From Nocardia sp. NBC_01503 (GTDB taxonomy: Bacteria; Actinomycetota; Actinomycetes; Mycobacteriales; Mycobacteriaceae): a stretch of DNA of 64,000 bases. The stretch spans positions 7,812,001-7,876,000 of the forward strand of contig NZ_CP109596.1 in assembly GCF_036327755.1 (NCBI RefSeq), read 5' to 3'. A program made the translations under genes and the position numbers. The notes under the pieces are model-generated. The model was not told the DNA's origin and made no database searches. It worked only from the letters and a program-made list of their open reading frames with translations. Below, one piece after another: positions 1-9,445 of this stretch (positions are counted from its first letter, which is position 1; each line of letters opens with the position of its first letter).

Positions 1-461
1 GTGATCACCACATCGGGCACCTGACCGTGCAGGTCCGGACCGGACATGGCGACGATCCGAGCCTTGATGGCATCGGTGATATGCGGAATGACCTGCACCG
101 TATCGCCGAGGTACTCGCCGCGTCGTTCCTTGGCGATGACCGACGAATAGATCTGGCCGGTAGTGACATTCGCGATCCCCGAGAGATCGCGATCGAGGAA
201 GCGTTCGTAGTGACCCACGTCGAGGTCCGTCTCAGCGCCGTCCTCGGTCACGAACACCTCACCGTGCTGGAAAGGGTTCATGGTGCCGGGATCGACGTTC
301 AGGTACGGATCCAACTTCTGCATCGTCACGCGCAAACCGCGTGAGGTGAGCAGCTGACCGAGGCTGGAGGCGGTCAGACCCTTACCGAGTGAAGAGGCAA
401 CGCCACCGCTGACGAAGATGTGTTTCGTGGCCGCGCGCGCCGGAATCCGTGATTGACCCAC
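1..461 (-). CDS. pyrG: CTP synthase, N-terminal part (cut by window edge)
   Basis: This is the amino-terminal 153 codons of CTP synthase, which makes CTP from UTP, ATP and glutamine. The amidoligase-domain signatures are clear: KHIFVSGGVASSLGKG near residue 14, KLDPYLNVDPGTMNPFQHGEVFV, and DGAETDLDVGHYERF. The chosen start is the GTG at 461 (reads GQSRIPARAATKHIF); no better start lies upstream. The rest, including the glutaminase domain, lies beyond position 1. It sits 120 bp downstream of mctB on the same strand, as in mycobacteria (Rv1698-Rv1699 order). The identification is secure. Confidence 0.96.
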   Translation of the reverse strand, partial: MGQSRIPARAATKHIFVSGGVASSLGKGLTASSLGQLLTSRGLRVTMQKLDPYLNVDPGTMNPFQHGEVFVTEDGAETDLDVGHYERFLDRDLSGIANVTTGQIYSSVIAKERRGEYLGDTVQVIPHITDAIKARIVAMSGPDLHGQVPDVVI

Positions 462-581
462 GGGACTTCACGGTAACACGGATTCGGTATGCCGATCGAA
501 TGCCACGCGCGGCGCTCCCATGCTTATCCGCCCATCCGCCGAGCGATAGCGCCGATATTGCCGGTGTCGACGGTGAATCGG

Positions 582-1502
582 TCAGCGCGGCATGGCGGCG
601 ACTGTGAGCGAGGTCGCCTTGTCGCCGGTGCCGTATCGCCCGGTCCCACCGTTCAGCTGCTCGGTGAGACCGAGAACGGTGGTGATGCGGCCGATCTCGT
701 GATCCACATTGTCGACCGTGGTGATGGTCGCGAGCGCGGCCTCCGAGCGTGCCACGGCTATCGGTCCGGGGCCCTCGGCGGCACCGTGGCGGCCCGCGAG
801 CACCACCCCGGCACCGTGTGACCGCAACCCTCCGGCGAACCTGGCGATGATGGTCCCGCGATTGTTCTCATCCGCCCGCGCACCCGGACCGGTGACCACC
901 ACCGCCAGTTGCGCGGGCTTGACATCGGCGAAGGTGAGGAAGCCACCGCCACGCAGGGTCTCCAGCGCCAGACCGCGTTCGGCCTCGGTGCCGCGCGGCT
1001 GATTGCCGACCGGATCGGTGAGCAGCACCTGGCCCAGCAGATCACCGCCCAGGCTGCCCTGGTCGGCGGCGTCGATCTTCAACTGCGCGCCCGCGGGCAC
1101 CACATTGGTGAGCGCGGTGCGCAGGCGATCGCCCTCGGAGGAGTCGGTGAAGGCTCCGGTGAGCGCGACCCGGCCGGTGACGGTCGCACCGGCGGCGGTC
1201 AGCGCGGTGGTGACGGCATCCACATCCGCGCCGTCGGCATCGGGGGTGGTGAAGACCAGCACGGTCTTGTCGCCGAGACTGCCCGCGAGCACCTTGGCGG
1301 CGGCGCCGGTCAGGAAATCGTCGGCCGCCTTCAATTGCTCTGTGAGCCTGGCATTCTCGGCGGTCAGCGCGTCGACCTGCTGACGATCCGCGGAGCCGGG
1401 GAAGAAACCCGCGCTGTGCGTGCGGGTGCCGAGCACCACGCCGACCGCCAGGGCCAGGAAGACGGCCGCGATCGAAACCGCGTGGTGGCGAAAGGAAATC
1501 AT
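582..1502 (-). CDS. mctB: MctB/SteB family membrane-anchored envelope protein
   Basis: This 306-residue protein belongs to the DUF3186 family of mycobacterial Rv1698. It has one N-terminal hydrophobic segment (about residues 7-25, SIAAVFLALAVGVVLG), then a predicted coiled coil (about 40-65, QQVDALTAENARLTEQLKAAD), then an exported alpha/beta domain. Rv1698 has been reported both as an outer-membrane copper-handling channel (MctB) and, from its corynebacterial counterpart SteB, as a partner of SteA that controls cell-wall hydrolysis at division. The sequence cannot choose between them. The start is the ATG at 1502, 7 bp after the steA stop, so the two genes are almost certainly co-transcribed. 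Confidence 0.9.
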   Translation of the reverse strand: MISFRHHAVSIAAVFLALAVGVVLGTRTHSAGFFPGSADRQQVDALTAENARLTEQLKAADDFLTGAAAKVLAGSLGDKTVLVFTTPDADGADVDAVTTALTAAGATVTGRVALTGAFTDSSEGDRLRTALTNVVPAGAQLKIDAADQGSLGGDLLGQVLLTDPVGNQPRGTEAERGLALETLRGGGFLTFADVKPAQLAVVVTGPGARADENNRGTIIARFAGGLRSHGAGVVLAGRHGAAEGPGPIAVARSEAALATITTVDNVDHEIGRITTVLGLTEQLNGGTGRYGTGDKATSLTVAAMPR

Positions 1503-1509
1503 GGGTCCC

Positions 1510-2724
1510 CTACTTGAGATGCCGGTCGAGCTGGACCTGTAACCAGTGCGAACCGCGATGCCAGGTGTCGGTGAGCCAGGTGGTGACCTCGGCACCGGAG
1601 TGCGTGGCCAGCATCGCGACGATCAACGCGACCAGCGCGGCCAGCACCACCAGGGCGATGGCCCAGCCCGAACCGCGGTGCCGGTACAGCGCCGCAACGG
1701 CTTTCGCGTCCATCAGCTTGGTGCCGATCTTCAATCTGGTCAGGAAGGTCGCCGGATTGGAGTCGCGGCGGCCGCGGTCGAAGAAGTCGTCGAGCGAGAC
1801 CGCGGCACCGGCGGTGACGATCAGGCTCGCGCCGTGATGATCGGCCAGCAGCAGCGCCAGATCGGCGGGCGCGCCCGAGGACGGGAAGGTGGTCGCGCCG
1901 ATCCCCAGATCCTGGATGCGCTCCAAACCCTTGGCATGGCCGTCGGTATCGGCGGGCAGGATCACCTCGGCCCCGCATTTGAGTGTGGTGGCGGTGATCT
2001 CCTCCGGATCGCCGACGATCAGATCGGGGCGATATCCATTGCGGGTCAAGGTATCCGCGCCGCGACCGACGCCGATGAGCACCGGCGCGTACTCCTTGAT
2101 GAACGGTTTGATGCGCTTGAGATCCTCGGCGTGATCGGGTCCGTCACCGACCACCACCACATGCCGCTTCTTCATGTCCAGCACGACATCGGGGACGCCG
2201 ATTCCGTCTATCAGCAGCGAGGATTCGGTGCGAATGAACTCGATGGTGTTGCCCGCGAACGCCTCCAGATGATCGGCCAGGCCGTTGCGGGCCTCGACCA
2301 TGCGCTCGGCGATCCCGGCCTCGGTGAGCTCGATGCCCTCCACCAGCGCCTCGGGTTCCTTCTTCACCACCTTGTCGGCGAAGACCACACTGCCGTCGAT
2401 GCGAACCTTGGCGCCGTCCTTGATCTTGGTGAAGACATCGGAGCTGAGCGCGTCCAGGAGCAGAATCCCATTGGCCACCAGCACCTCCGGACCCAGATTC
2501 GGGTAGCGGCCGGAGATGGACGGCGAGGCATTGATCACCGCGGCGACACCGGCTTCGACGAGCCGGTCGGCGGTGAGCCGATCCAGGTCCATCTCATCGA
2601 GAACCACCACGTCACCGGGTCCGATGCGCTGCAGCAGACGCCTGGTATTGCGGTCGACCCGGGCCATCCCGGCGATTCCGGGCAGCGTTTCGGAGGTGCG
2701 CGACAGCAGGGCCAGCATCTTCAT
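1510..2724 (-). CDS. steA: SteA-like membrane protein of the cell-separation pathway
   Basis: This 404-residue homologue of Rv1697/SteA begins MKMLALLSRTSE and carries a cytoplasmic domain with the diagnostic stretches ARVDRNTRRLL, RIGPGDVVVLDEMDLDR and INASPSISGRYPNLGPEVL. A thiamin-pyrophosphokinase-like fold follows (VVGDGPDHAEDL, LIVGDPEEI). One transmembrane helix lies near the C-terminus (about 353-375, AIALVVLAALVALIVAMLA), with a short external tail. In Corynebacterium SteA works with SteB on cell-wall hydrolysis and daughter-cell separation. It precedes mctB/steB by 7 bp and lies downstream of recN, the conserved mycobacterial order. A divergent intergenic region of 187 bp separates it from the SRPBCC gene. 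Confidence 0.9.
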   Translation of the reverse strand: MKMLALLSRTSETLPGIAGMARVDRNTRRLLQRIGPGDVVVLDEMDLDRLTADRLVEAGVAAVINASPSISGRYPNLGPEVLVANGILLLDALSSDVFTKIKDGAKVRIDGSVVFADKVVKKEPEALVEGIELTEAGIAERMVEARNGLADHLEAFAGNTIEFIRTESSLLIDGIGVPDVVLDMKKRHVVVVGDGPDHAEDLKRIKPFIKEYAPVLIGVGRGADTLTRNGYRPDLIVGDPEEITATTLKCGAEVILPADTDGHAKGLERIQDLGIGATTFPSSGAPADLALLLADHHGASLIVTAGAAVSLDDFFDRGRRDSNPATFLTRLKIGTKLMDAKAVAALYRHRGSGWAIALVVLAALVALIVAMLATHSGAEVTTWLTDTWHRGSHWLQVQLDRHLK

Positions 2725-2911
2725 AACGATCGATCTTTACCGCAAACTCTCAACCATTGGTGGAGGCGCGCCGACCGGGCGAACATTCGTCACTGTGATG
2801 CCAGTGGGGCACAAGGGACTTATCACCCTCGAGACAGTGAGACCAAGACTGTCTTCTTACCCGACGGTAAGGATAAGCTCACGCCAACGGTTCGAGAGGA
2901 GACCCACCGTT

Positions 2912-3331
2912 ATGGCCAGCACCACCGTCGATACTGTCCTATCCGCTCCACGCGAGGTCGTCTACCAGCTCTTCAGCGATCGCGATGCGCTCAGCTCCTA
3001 TCTGCCGGTGCAGATCTCGCTGAAGAAGCCTGGCATCGGCAGCCCGTCCGGCGTCGGCGCGCAGTACCTCATCGGCCTCGCCGGTGTGGGCGTCACCGAG
3101 GAGACCACCGAACTGGTCCCCGGCGAGCGCATGGTCTACCGGATCATCAAGGGCGCACCCGTCAAGCGACACGTCGGCACCATCACCTTCGCCGATGCCC
3201 CGGGTGGCACCCGCGTGGTCTACACCATGGAGTCCGACCCCAGCCTGCCCGTCCCGGCCAAGGTACTCGAGGCCGGACTCAAGGGCCTGATCAACACCTT
3301 CCTGAGCGGCGCCCGCAAGGCCGTCAAGTAG
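2912..3331 (+). CDS. SRPBCC (polyketide cyclase/START-like) family protein
   Basis: This 139-residue cytoplasmic protein has the SRPBCC fold pattern: an initial beta strand (STTVDTVLSAPREVVYQLFSD), then alternating strands (GVTEETTELVPGERMVYR, HVGTITFADAPGGTRVVYTM) and a long C-terminal helix (PAKVLEAGLKGLINTFLSGAR). The family binds hydrophobic ligands, and the substrate cannot be inferred. The ATG at 2912 follows a good ribosome-binding site (GAGAGGAGA, about 10 bases upstream). Longer in-frame readings upstream have no such site and run into steA territory. A strong rho-independent terminator follows at 3349-3379, so it is probably monocistronic. It interrupts the conserved steA-recN neighbourhood. 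Confidence 0.85.
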   Translation: MASTTVDTVLSAPREVVYQLFSDRDALSSYLPVQISLKKPGIGSPSGVGAQYLIGLAGVGVTEETTELVPGERMVYRIIKGAPVKRHVGTITFADAPGGTRVVYTMESDPSLPVPAKVLEAGLKGLINTFLSGARKAVK

Positions 3332-3348
3332 GTCGAAACCGGTGCACG

Positions 3349-3379
3349 GCCCGCGGATTCGTTCCGCGGGCGGTTTTTT
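3349..3379 (+). terminator. Rho-independent terminator after SRPBCC gene
   Basis: A perfect 9-bp stem, GCCCGCGGA (3349-3357) and TCCGCGGGC (3363-3371), has a 5-base loop and is followed by GG and six T residues on the plus strand. It lies 18 bp after the stop codon of the SRPBCC gene. Confidence 0.9.
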
Positions 3380-3526
3380 GACGAGCAGGCGCTCGTCCGC
3401 GGCGCTATTCGGCTCGCGCCGGTCCGCCAGGCCCTCGCCGAAGCCGAAGTGGCTCAGCCTGATCAGTGCCCCTGCGGCGAATGCCCGATAAGCTACCCCC
3501 GGAGATCAAGACAGGGGGCCGCGGCG

Positions 3527-5239
3527 GTGGACAGGCTGGAGGGAGCTGTCTTCGCCGGATATCGGATCGAACAGCGACTCGGTTCGGGCGGGACGGCGGT
3601 GGTGTACCGCGCCCGCCATCCCCGGCTACCCCGCTACGAAGCGCTCAAAATCCTGGTCGAAACCCATTCCGACGACCCGGAATTCCAGGCCAGATTCCTG
3701 CGCGAGGCCGAAATCGCCTCACAACTGGACCATCCCAATCTGGTGTCGGTGCACGATCGTGGAATCCACCACGGACAGTTGTGGATTGCCATGCAGTACA
3801 TCGACGGCACCGATGCCGCCGCACTCATCCGGCACGGCCGCGCGGCGCTACCGCCCGAACGCGCCATCGCCATCATCGCCGAAGCGGCACGCGGACTGGA
3901 CGAAATCCACCGCTCCGGGCTGGTGCACCGAGATGTGAAGCCGCACAACATCATGGTGACCAAGGGCCGCGACGGCAATGACCGGGTGCTGGTCACCGAC
4001 TTCGGTATCGCGCGCAGTGCCGACGCCACCGACACCCTCGGCGATGCCGGATCCATGGTCGGCACCCTGGCCTACGCGGCACCGGAACAGCTCGAGATCG
4101 CCCCCGTCGACCACCGCGCCGATATCTACGCCCTGGGCTGCACCCTCTATCAAATGCTCACCGGCACAATGCCGTTTCCGCGCACCGATCCGGGTGGGAT
4201 GGTCCGCGCCCATCTGATGTCGCCACCACCGCAGCCCTCCGCGACCGGGCTCGGACTTCCACTCGCGCTCGACGCAGTCATCGCGCGCGCCATGGCGAAA
4301 GACCCGGCCCACCGCTACCCCAGCTGCGGCGCACTGGCCGCGGATGCCGCTGTCGCGCTGCGTAATCCGGCAACCGCGCCCGCACCGCCGATGCCACCCG
4401 CGGCCGACATGGCAGGTGGATCGGCCCAACCGACGATCGCATTTCCACCGGGCTCCGAATCTCGACGCGCCCGGTCGAGTAACCCACACGGGCTCGTCGA
4501 TGCGCGCCAATGGCCTTCGAATACGGCACCGGCCTCCGAACACGCCCTCACCCAGCTCGGTGCCGCCTCAGCGACCGATGTCCGAGCGGCTCGGACCCGG
4601 CGGATGCGGCGGGCACTCGGAATAGGTTCCGGCGTAGCCGTTCTCGTACTGGTCGCGGCGATCTCCGCCGTGGCCCTGCGAGACATCGGCGCCCATCCCA
4701 CTGGACCGAGTAGTACGACCACCACCGGGGCCGCCGCGACCACCCCGCCGACGACGGCGCTCAGTGTGGCCGACTATCCGGCGTGGAAGTCATACGCCTA
4801 CATTCCCGCGGCCTTCCCCGGCCTGCTGCCCAAACAGCCGAACGCGCTGGGGATCGGCGGGTCCGGCAATTGTTTCCCGGTCGACACCGAAGGGAAAACG
4901 CTTACGGTGGACCAGGTCTCGGGCGCGACCGCCGACATCTTCTGTGCCGGTGTCACCCCGCCGGCCGAAAGTCTGCTGTTCATCTGCCTGGCCGATCGCA
5001 CGCCCATGCCCGTCGCCATCGCACCGGACGCCACCCCGGAGGGCAGTCAGGAGTGGACCCGGGCCTCGGGGTCGGGCCGCATGCTGTGGGGGCACGGTGA
5101 GACCAAACCGGGTCGCGTGCGCGGTGTGCTGCAGGTGTTCTTCGACGCTCCGGCCCGCTACTTCTGCTCCCTGACCGTCACCGGCGCCTCCACCGGCGAG
5201 GAACTGCTGCAACGCTGGTGGCCGAGCGCACCCCTCTAG
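3527..5239 (+). CDS. Receptor-type serine/threonine protein kinase (PknB/PknH family)
   Basis: The cytoplasmic kinase domain spans about residues 10-275. It has the glycine loop RLGSGGTAVVYRA, invariant lysine in EALKIL (about 41), catalytic loop HRDVKPHN (134-141), DFG (158-160) and a GTLAYAAPEQ P+1 loop. A low-complexity juxtamembrane linker, one transmembrane helix (about 365-385, GSGVAVLVLVAAISAVAL), a Thr-rich stalk and an extracellular domain of about 140 residues with cysteines near FCAGVT, LFICLA and YFCSLT follow. The GTG at 3527 is preferred because AGGGGG lies 8-9 bases upstream; an in-frame GTG at 3449 would add 26 residues. It is followed after 16 bp by a lipoprotein gene, suggesting a co-expressed sensor and exported partner. 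Confidence 0.9.
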   Translation: MDRLEGAVFAGYRIEQRLGSGGTAVVYRARHPRLPRYEALKILVETHSDDPEFQARFLREAEIASQLDHPNLVSVHDRGIHHGQLWIAMQYIDGTDAAALIRHGRAALPPERAIAIIAEAARGLDEIHRSGLVHRDVKPHNIMVTKGRDGNDRVLVTDFGIARSADATDTLGDAGSMVGTLAYAAPEQLEIAPVDHRADIYALGCTLYQMLTGTMPFPRTDPGGMVRAHLMSPPPQPSATGLGLPLALDAVIARAMAKDPAHRYPSCGALAADAAVALRNPATAPAPPMPPAADMAGGSAQPTIAFPPGSESRRARSSNPHGLVDARQWPSNTAPASEHALTQLGAASATDVRAARTRRMRRALGIGSGVAVLVLVAAISAVALRDIGAHPTGPSSTTTTGAAATTPPTTALSVADYPAWKSYAYIPAAFPGLLPKQPNALGIGGSGNCFPVDTEGKTLTVDQVSGATADIFCAGVTPPAESLLFICLADRTPMPVAIAPDATPEGSQEWTRASGSGRMLWGHGETKPGRVRGVLQVFFDAPARYFCSLTVTGASTGEELLQRWWPSAPL

Positions 5240-5255
5240 AGAGTGATGACAACGG

Positions 5256-6485
5256 ATGAAGACCTTCGGGAGGCGCGCGCTCACCGCGATCGGCGCACTG
5301 CTGCTCACCACCTCGTGCGGTATCGCCGGGCACCCGGTCGAGGCCGGTCCGGCACAGCATCTCGACACCGGCAACTATGACACCGCACCGCTGATCGAAC
5401 CGGTCACGCAGGACGGAAAATACGGCAAGATCATCGAATCGATGCGCATGGGCGAGGCGATCATCGATCCGGTGGTCGCCGATCCGGAGGCGAAATACTC
5501 ACTCGGAGTGGGCATCGCGGTGCTGCCCACCCCGGACTACGCCGCACTGCGGCTGGGCGCCGCCGTCCGATCGGTGCTCGAACAGGAGCGCATGCTCGCC
5601 GGATTCTGGACCGGCGGCAGCGATACGGCGGGATCGACGGCGCAGATCGGCCGCATGCACCGAGTATCGGTGGTGCTCTTACGCTTTCCGGACGATGCCA
5701 CGGCACAGCGCGCGGCCGCGGGGATCGATACCGCCGACGCCGCCGTCAGCCCGGAGAATGTCGCGGCGCCGATTCCCGGATACGATGCGGCGCACAGTCA
5801 TCGACGGCCGGACGTGCCGACGCTGGCCTCGACACTCGCGCACGGCTCCTATGTCGTCAGCCTGTTCATCCAGTTGCCGAGCACCGATCTCACCGCGCTC
5901 ACCGATGTCGCCGCGAAAGCCTTCGCCGCACAGCTCCCCCTGTTGGACACCTTCGCCGCCACACCGGCGGACCAATTCGCGAGCCTGCCGCTGGACCGCG
6001 ACGGCATGCTGCGCCGGACCCAGCCCAACACACCCGGTCAATGGCCGTATCCGGTGCTGAGCTCGGTACCCGAATTCCTCGGGGCCAGTTGGGATAACCC
6101 GATCATCGACTCCGGCGTGATCCTGGGACGGAACGCGATACACCTCAAATACGACCGCACCACCCCCGGTGACCTCACGGCCGACGCCTTCGCCAAGGTC
6201 GGCCTCGGCGGCGTGCTGCGCTTCGCCGACGCCACCGCCGCCCGCAAATACATCTCACATACCCCGGACCCGACGAAATACCGGCTCACCGAAGTCCCGG
6301 CCGGGGTCCCGGACGCGCGCTGCATCGAAGACCTCGGCACCGGCGCCGATACCCGGGAGGTGAAGTACTCGTGCAAGATCCTGGTGCACCGCTATGTCGG
6401 GTTCGTCATCGGCGGCGACCTCCCCGACCTGCTCCGCAAGACCGCCGCCCAGTACCTGTTGCTGATCGCGGCGGATACCAAGTAG
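5256..6485 (+). CDS. Lipoprotein, DUF7373-like (nocardial type)
   Basis: This 409-residue exported protein has an N-terminal signal sequence (MKTFGRRALTAIGALLLTTSC) whose lipobox ends at Cys21, so it is predicted to be lipid-anchored on the cell surface. The mature part has two similar halves, each with YxxLRLGAAVRS- or FLGASW-type stretches, and a conserved cysteine pair near ARCIEDLG and VKYSCKILVHRYVGF. The pattern recalls the DUF7373 lipoproteins common in Nocardia; that name is from memory. Function is unknown. It starts 16 bp after the kinase gene on the same strand, so the two probably form an operon. It converges on recN. Confidence 0.8.
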   Translation: MKTFGRRALTAIGALLLTTSCGIAGHPVEAGPAQHLDTGNYDTAPLIEPVTQDGKYGKIIESMRMGEAIIDPVVADPEAKYSLGVGIAVLPTPDYAALRLGAAVRSVLEQERMLAGFWTGGSDTAGSTAQIGRMHRVSVVLLRFPDDATAQRAAAGIDTADAAVSPENVAAPIPGYDAAHSHRRPDVPTLASTLAHGSYVVSLFIQLPSTDLTALTDVAAKAFAAQLPLLDTFAATPADQFASLPLDRDGMLRRTQPNTPGQWPYPVLSSVPEFLGASWDNPIIDSGVILGRNAIHLKYDRTTPGDLTADAFAKVGLGGVLRFADATAARKYISHTPDPTKYRLTEVPAGVPDARCIEDLGTGADTREVKYSCKILVHRYVGFVIGGDLPDLLRKTAAQYLLLIAADTK

Positions 6486-6495
6486 TACGCACCGA

Positions 6496-6530
6496 CGAGC
6501 CCGCACCGTCACGGTGGGACGAGGGGCTCG
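6496..6530. terminator. Possible bidirectional hairpin between lipoprotein gene and recN
   Basis: A nested inverted repeat lies 10 bp after the lipoprotein stop: outer arms CGAGCCC (6496-6502) and GGGCTCG (6524-6530), inner arms CACCG (6504-6508) and CGGTG (6512-6516). It sits between convergent genes but has no T-tract, so a termination role is only a guess. Confidence 0.35.
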
Positions 6531-6654
6531 CCTGCCGCCCCACGCCGAATCGGGCGACCGGGCACAGGGCTCTCCCCGTCTTCCCGGCGTGCCGGTGGCC
6601 GGGATCCACATCCCCTGCGGCCCATCGGTTCTCGGTCGATCGCAGGTTGATGTT

Positions 6655-8427
6655 TCAGCTCGCGGCGGTGACCTTCTCGGCATCGGCGGTGGTGAGCAGC
6701 TCCCAGGCGTGGGCGCGACCGGTTTCGGTGTCGTCGAGACCGGCGAGCATGCGGGCCAATTCGACCACACGCTCATCCCTAGTCAGGGCTCGGACACCGG
6801 ATTTCACACCCTTGCCGTCGTCGACCTTGTCGACCACCAGGTGAGTGTCGGCGAAGGCCGCGACCTGCGCGAGGTGAGTGACCACGATGACCTGATGGGT
6901 ACGCGCCAATCTGGCCAGGCGACGGCCGATCTCGACCGCGGCGCGACCACCGACACCGGCATCGACCTCGTCGAAAACCATGGTGGTGCCGTGTTCGGAG
7001 CTGGCCAGCACCACCTCCAGGGCCAGCATGATGCGGGAGAGCTCACCACCGGAGGCGCTGCGGCTCAAGGGAAGTGGCTGTGCGCCCGAGTGCGCGGCGA
7101 GCCGGAACTCCACCTCGTCCACACCCGTGGATCCGGCGTGCAGCTCCTTGCCGTCGACCAGCAGCGGCGCGGAGTCCTGCACCCCGGCGGGCATGGGGCG
7201 CACCTCGACCTCGAGGCGAGCGCGGCCCATGGCCAGACCGCCGAGTTCGACGCTGACGGCACTGGCCAGCTTGCCCGCCGCCTTGGTGCGCGCGGTACTG
7301 AGTTTGCGGGCGGCCTCGCGCACCTTCACCGCGGCCGTCTCGACCTCGGCGGCGAGGGCGGCCAGCGCCTCCTCGGAGACATCCAGGGACTCCAGCCGGG
7401 TGCGGGACTGATCCGCCCAGGCGATGACGCCATCGATATCCGGCGCGTATTTCCTGGTCAGCGACTTCAATTCGGCCTGACGGGTGAGCATCGAATCCAA
7501 TGCGCCCGGATCGGACGGCAGATCCGACAGATATGAGCTGAGCTCGGTCGCCATATCCACCACCACCGAAATCGCCTCACCCAACCGGGGAGCCAGGGCG
7601 GCGAGCGCCGGATCGTCGGCGGACTCCATGCGCGCGCGAGCCGTGCCGAGCAGATCCAACGCACCCGAACCCTCGCCGGGCGTTTCGGCGGGACCGGCGA
7701 GCGCGTCATGCGCGGCCGAGGCGGCCTCGCGCAGTGAATCCAGATCCGAGAGCCGGCGCACCTCGCCGACCAGGCGCTCATCCTCACCGGGTTCCGGTGC
7801 GATGGCGTCGATTTCGTTCAGCGACTGGGTGAGATGATCGGCCTCCAGGGCCAATTCGCGGCTGCGCGCGGTGCGTTCGAGCAGCTGATTACGCGCGTCG
7901 AGCCAAGCTTTGCGCACCTTCTGATATTTGTTCAGCAGGGCGGCGACACCGTCACCGGCGAACTGGTCCAGGGCGTGCAACTGCTGATCCGGCCGCTGCA
8001 ACCGCAGCTGATCGTTCTGGCCGTGCACCGTCAGCAGCGGTGTCGTGAAATCCGACAGCACCGAGGCGGGGACGCTGCGCCCACCCAGATGCGCGCGCGA
8101 ACGACCGTCGCTGCCCACGGTGCGCACCGCGATCACACTGCCGTCGTCATCGCGTTCGGCGCCGGAGGCTTCGAGCACCTCCTTGACCTCGGAGACGGCT
8201 CCCTCATGCACCTCGTCCACGGTGAAGCGCCCCTCGACCAAAGCGCGGGACGCGCCGAGCCGAACCCGGCCCGCATCGGCGCGGGCACCGCTGAGCAGGT
8301 GCAGGCTCGTCACCACCATCGTCTTGCCCGCACCGGTCTCACCGGTCAATACGGTCAAACCTTCGTGGAATTGCGCGGTGGCGGTGGAAATTACGCCCAG
8401 CCCGTCAATCCTGATCTCTGTCAGCAC
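6655..8427 (-). CDS. recN: DNA repair protein RecN
   Basis: RecN is an SMC-like ATPase that acts in recombinational repair of double-strand breaks. The 590-residue protein has Walker A GETGAGKT near residue 28, long central heptad-rich arms (about 150-350), and the C-terminal head with the signature SASGGELSRIMLALE, Walker B TMVFDEVDAGVG and VTHLAQVAAFAD. Length matches mycobacterial RecN. The GTG at 8427 is chosen because it begins VLTEIRIDGLG, as homologues do, and has GGAGAG about 6 bases upstream. This makes it overlap the end of nadK by 23 nt. Upstream ATGs at 8454 and 8466 are less likely. Confidence 0.95.
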   Translation of the reverse strand: MLTEIRIDGLGVISTATAQFHEGLTVLTGETGAGKTMVVTSLHLLSGARADAGRVRLGASRALVEGRFTVDEVHEGAVSEVKEVLEASGAERDDDGSVIAVRTVGSDGRSRAHLGGRSVPASVLSDFTTPLLTVHGQNDQLRLQRPDQQLHALDQFAGDGVAALLNKYQKVRKAWLDARNQLLERTARSRELALEADHLTQSLNEIDAIAPEPGEDERLVGEVRRLSDLDSLREAASAAHDALAGPAETPGEGSGALDLLGTARARMESADDPALAALAPRLGEAISVVVDMATELSSYLSDLPSDPGALDSMLTRQAELKSLTRKYAPDIDGVIAWADQSRTRLESLDVSEEALAALAAEVETAAVKVREAARKLSTARTKAAGKLASAVSVELGGLAMGRARLEVEVRPMPAGVQDSAPLLVDGKELHAGSTGVDEVEFRLAAHSGAQPLPLSRSASGGELSRIMLALEVVLASSEHGTTMVFDEVDAGVGGRAAVEIGRRLARLARTHQVIVVTHLAQVAAFADTHLVVDKVDDGKGVKSGVRALTRDERVVELARMLAGLDDTETGRAHAWELLTTADAEKVTAAS

Positions 8428-9445
8428 TCGTGCTCTCCGTTCGGCGGTTCTCATTCTCGCCTGCACTCGGGCGCTGCGTGGTTACGCGAGCTACCGCCTC
8501 CGCGCCTGACCGCGCAGACGGGCGGCCTCGCCAGCCTGTCACGGGCAATTGGAACTTGCGCACCATCCGGTCTGCGAAGGGTGCGGAATCCAACCGCACC
8601 CAGCGCACCGGCTCGGTCCCGCGGACCGCCTCGACCCGGCCGCCCCGCGGCAGTGCGAGGGTGCGTCGACCATCGAGGAAAACTATCGCATCATGGCCCG
8701 TCGCAACGGTTTCCACCGCTATCCGGGACTCCGGGCTGGTGACCAGCGGGCGCGCGAACAGGGCATGGGCATTGCTCGGAATCACCAGCAGCGCCTCGAG
8801 TTCGGGCCACACCACCGGACCACCGGCGGAGAAGGCATAGGCCGTCGAACCGGTGGGCGTGGCGATCAATACGCCATCGCAGCCGAAGGAGGAGACCGGT
8901 CGGCCGTCCACCTCCAGCACCACCTCGAGAACGCCCATGCGCGCGGCGTTCTCGATACTGGCCTCGTTCAACGCCCAGCCCCGCTCGACGATCACATCGT
9001 CGACCCGGACGCACACATCGATGGTCATACGCGTCTCGAGGGTGTAATCCCCGCGCACCACCTGCGATAGCGCCTCGTCCAGATGCTCGGCCTCGGCCTC
9101 GGTCAGAAAACCTATGCGGCCCAGATTGATTCCCAGCACCGGCACCGACGCGTCACGCGCCAACTCGGCCGCGCGCAGGAAGGTGCCGTCACCGCCGAGG
9201 GCCAGTACCATCTCGCAGCCGACGGCGGCATCCGGACCGTGCGCCATCACGCGCACCGGATATCCGTTCGCCGCCCCGCCGTCGTCGAGATCGAAACGCG
9301 TGCTGTATGCCTCGTCCTCGAGCACCCGCAGCCCGATACCGGCCTCGTCGAAGATCTTGGCCACCCGATGCGCGGTCTCGGTGATCTCGGACCGCCCGGG
9401 ATGTGCGACCAGCAGGATTTCCCGTGCGGCGCCCCGCGAATTCAC
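8405..9445 (-). CDS. nadK: NAD kinase
   Basis: This enzyme phosphorylates NAD to NADP. The 346-residue protein has the ATP/polyphosphate motif LALGGDGTFLRAAEL (about residues 81-95), GINLGRIGFLTEAE, NEASIENA, and the glycine-rich second motif CDGVLIATPTGSTAYAFSAGGPVV. The C-terminal 45 residues (after KFQLPVTGW) are low-complexity and longer than in most homologues. The GTG start at 9445 overlaps the tlyA stop in a GTGA arrangement, with GGAGGAGGGA upstream, so translation is probably coupled. This is the standard tlyA-nadK-recN operon of mycobacteria. Confidence 0.95.
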   Translation of the reverse strand: MNSRGAAREILLVAHPGRSEITETAHRVAKIFDEAGIGLRVLEDEAYSTRFDLDDGGAANGYPVRVMAHGPDAAVGCEMVLALGGDGTFLRAAELARDASVPVLGINLGRIGFLTEAEAEHLDEALSQVVRGDYTLETRMTIDVCVRVDDVIVERGWALNEASIENAARMGVLEVVLEVDGRPVSSFGCDGVLIATPTGSTAYAFSAGGPVVWPELEALLVIPSNAHALFARPLVTSPESRIAVETVATGHDAIVFLDGRRTLALPRGGRVEAVRGTEPVRWVRLDSAPFADRMVRKFQLPVTGWRGRPSARSGAEAVARVTTQRPSAGENENRRTESTSADRDQD

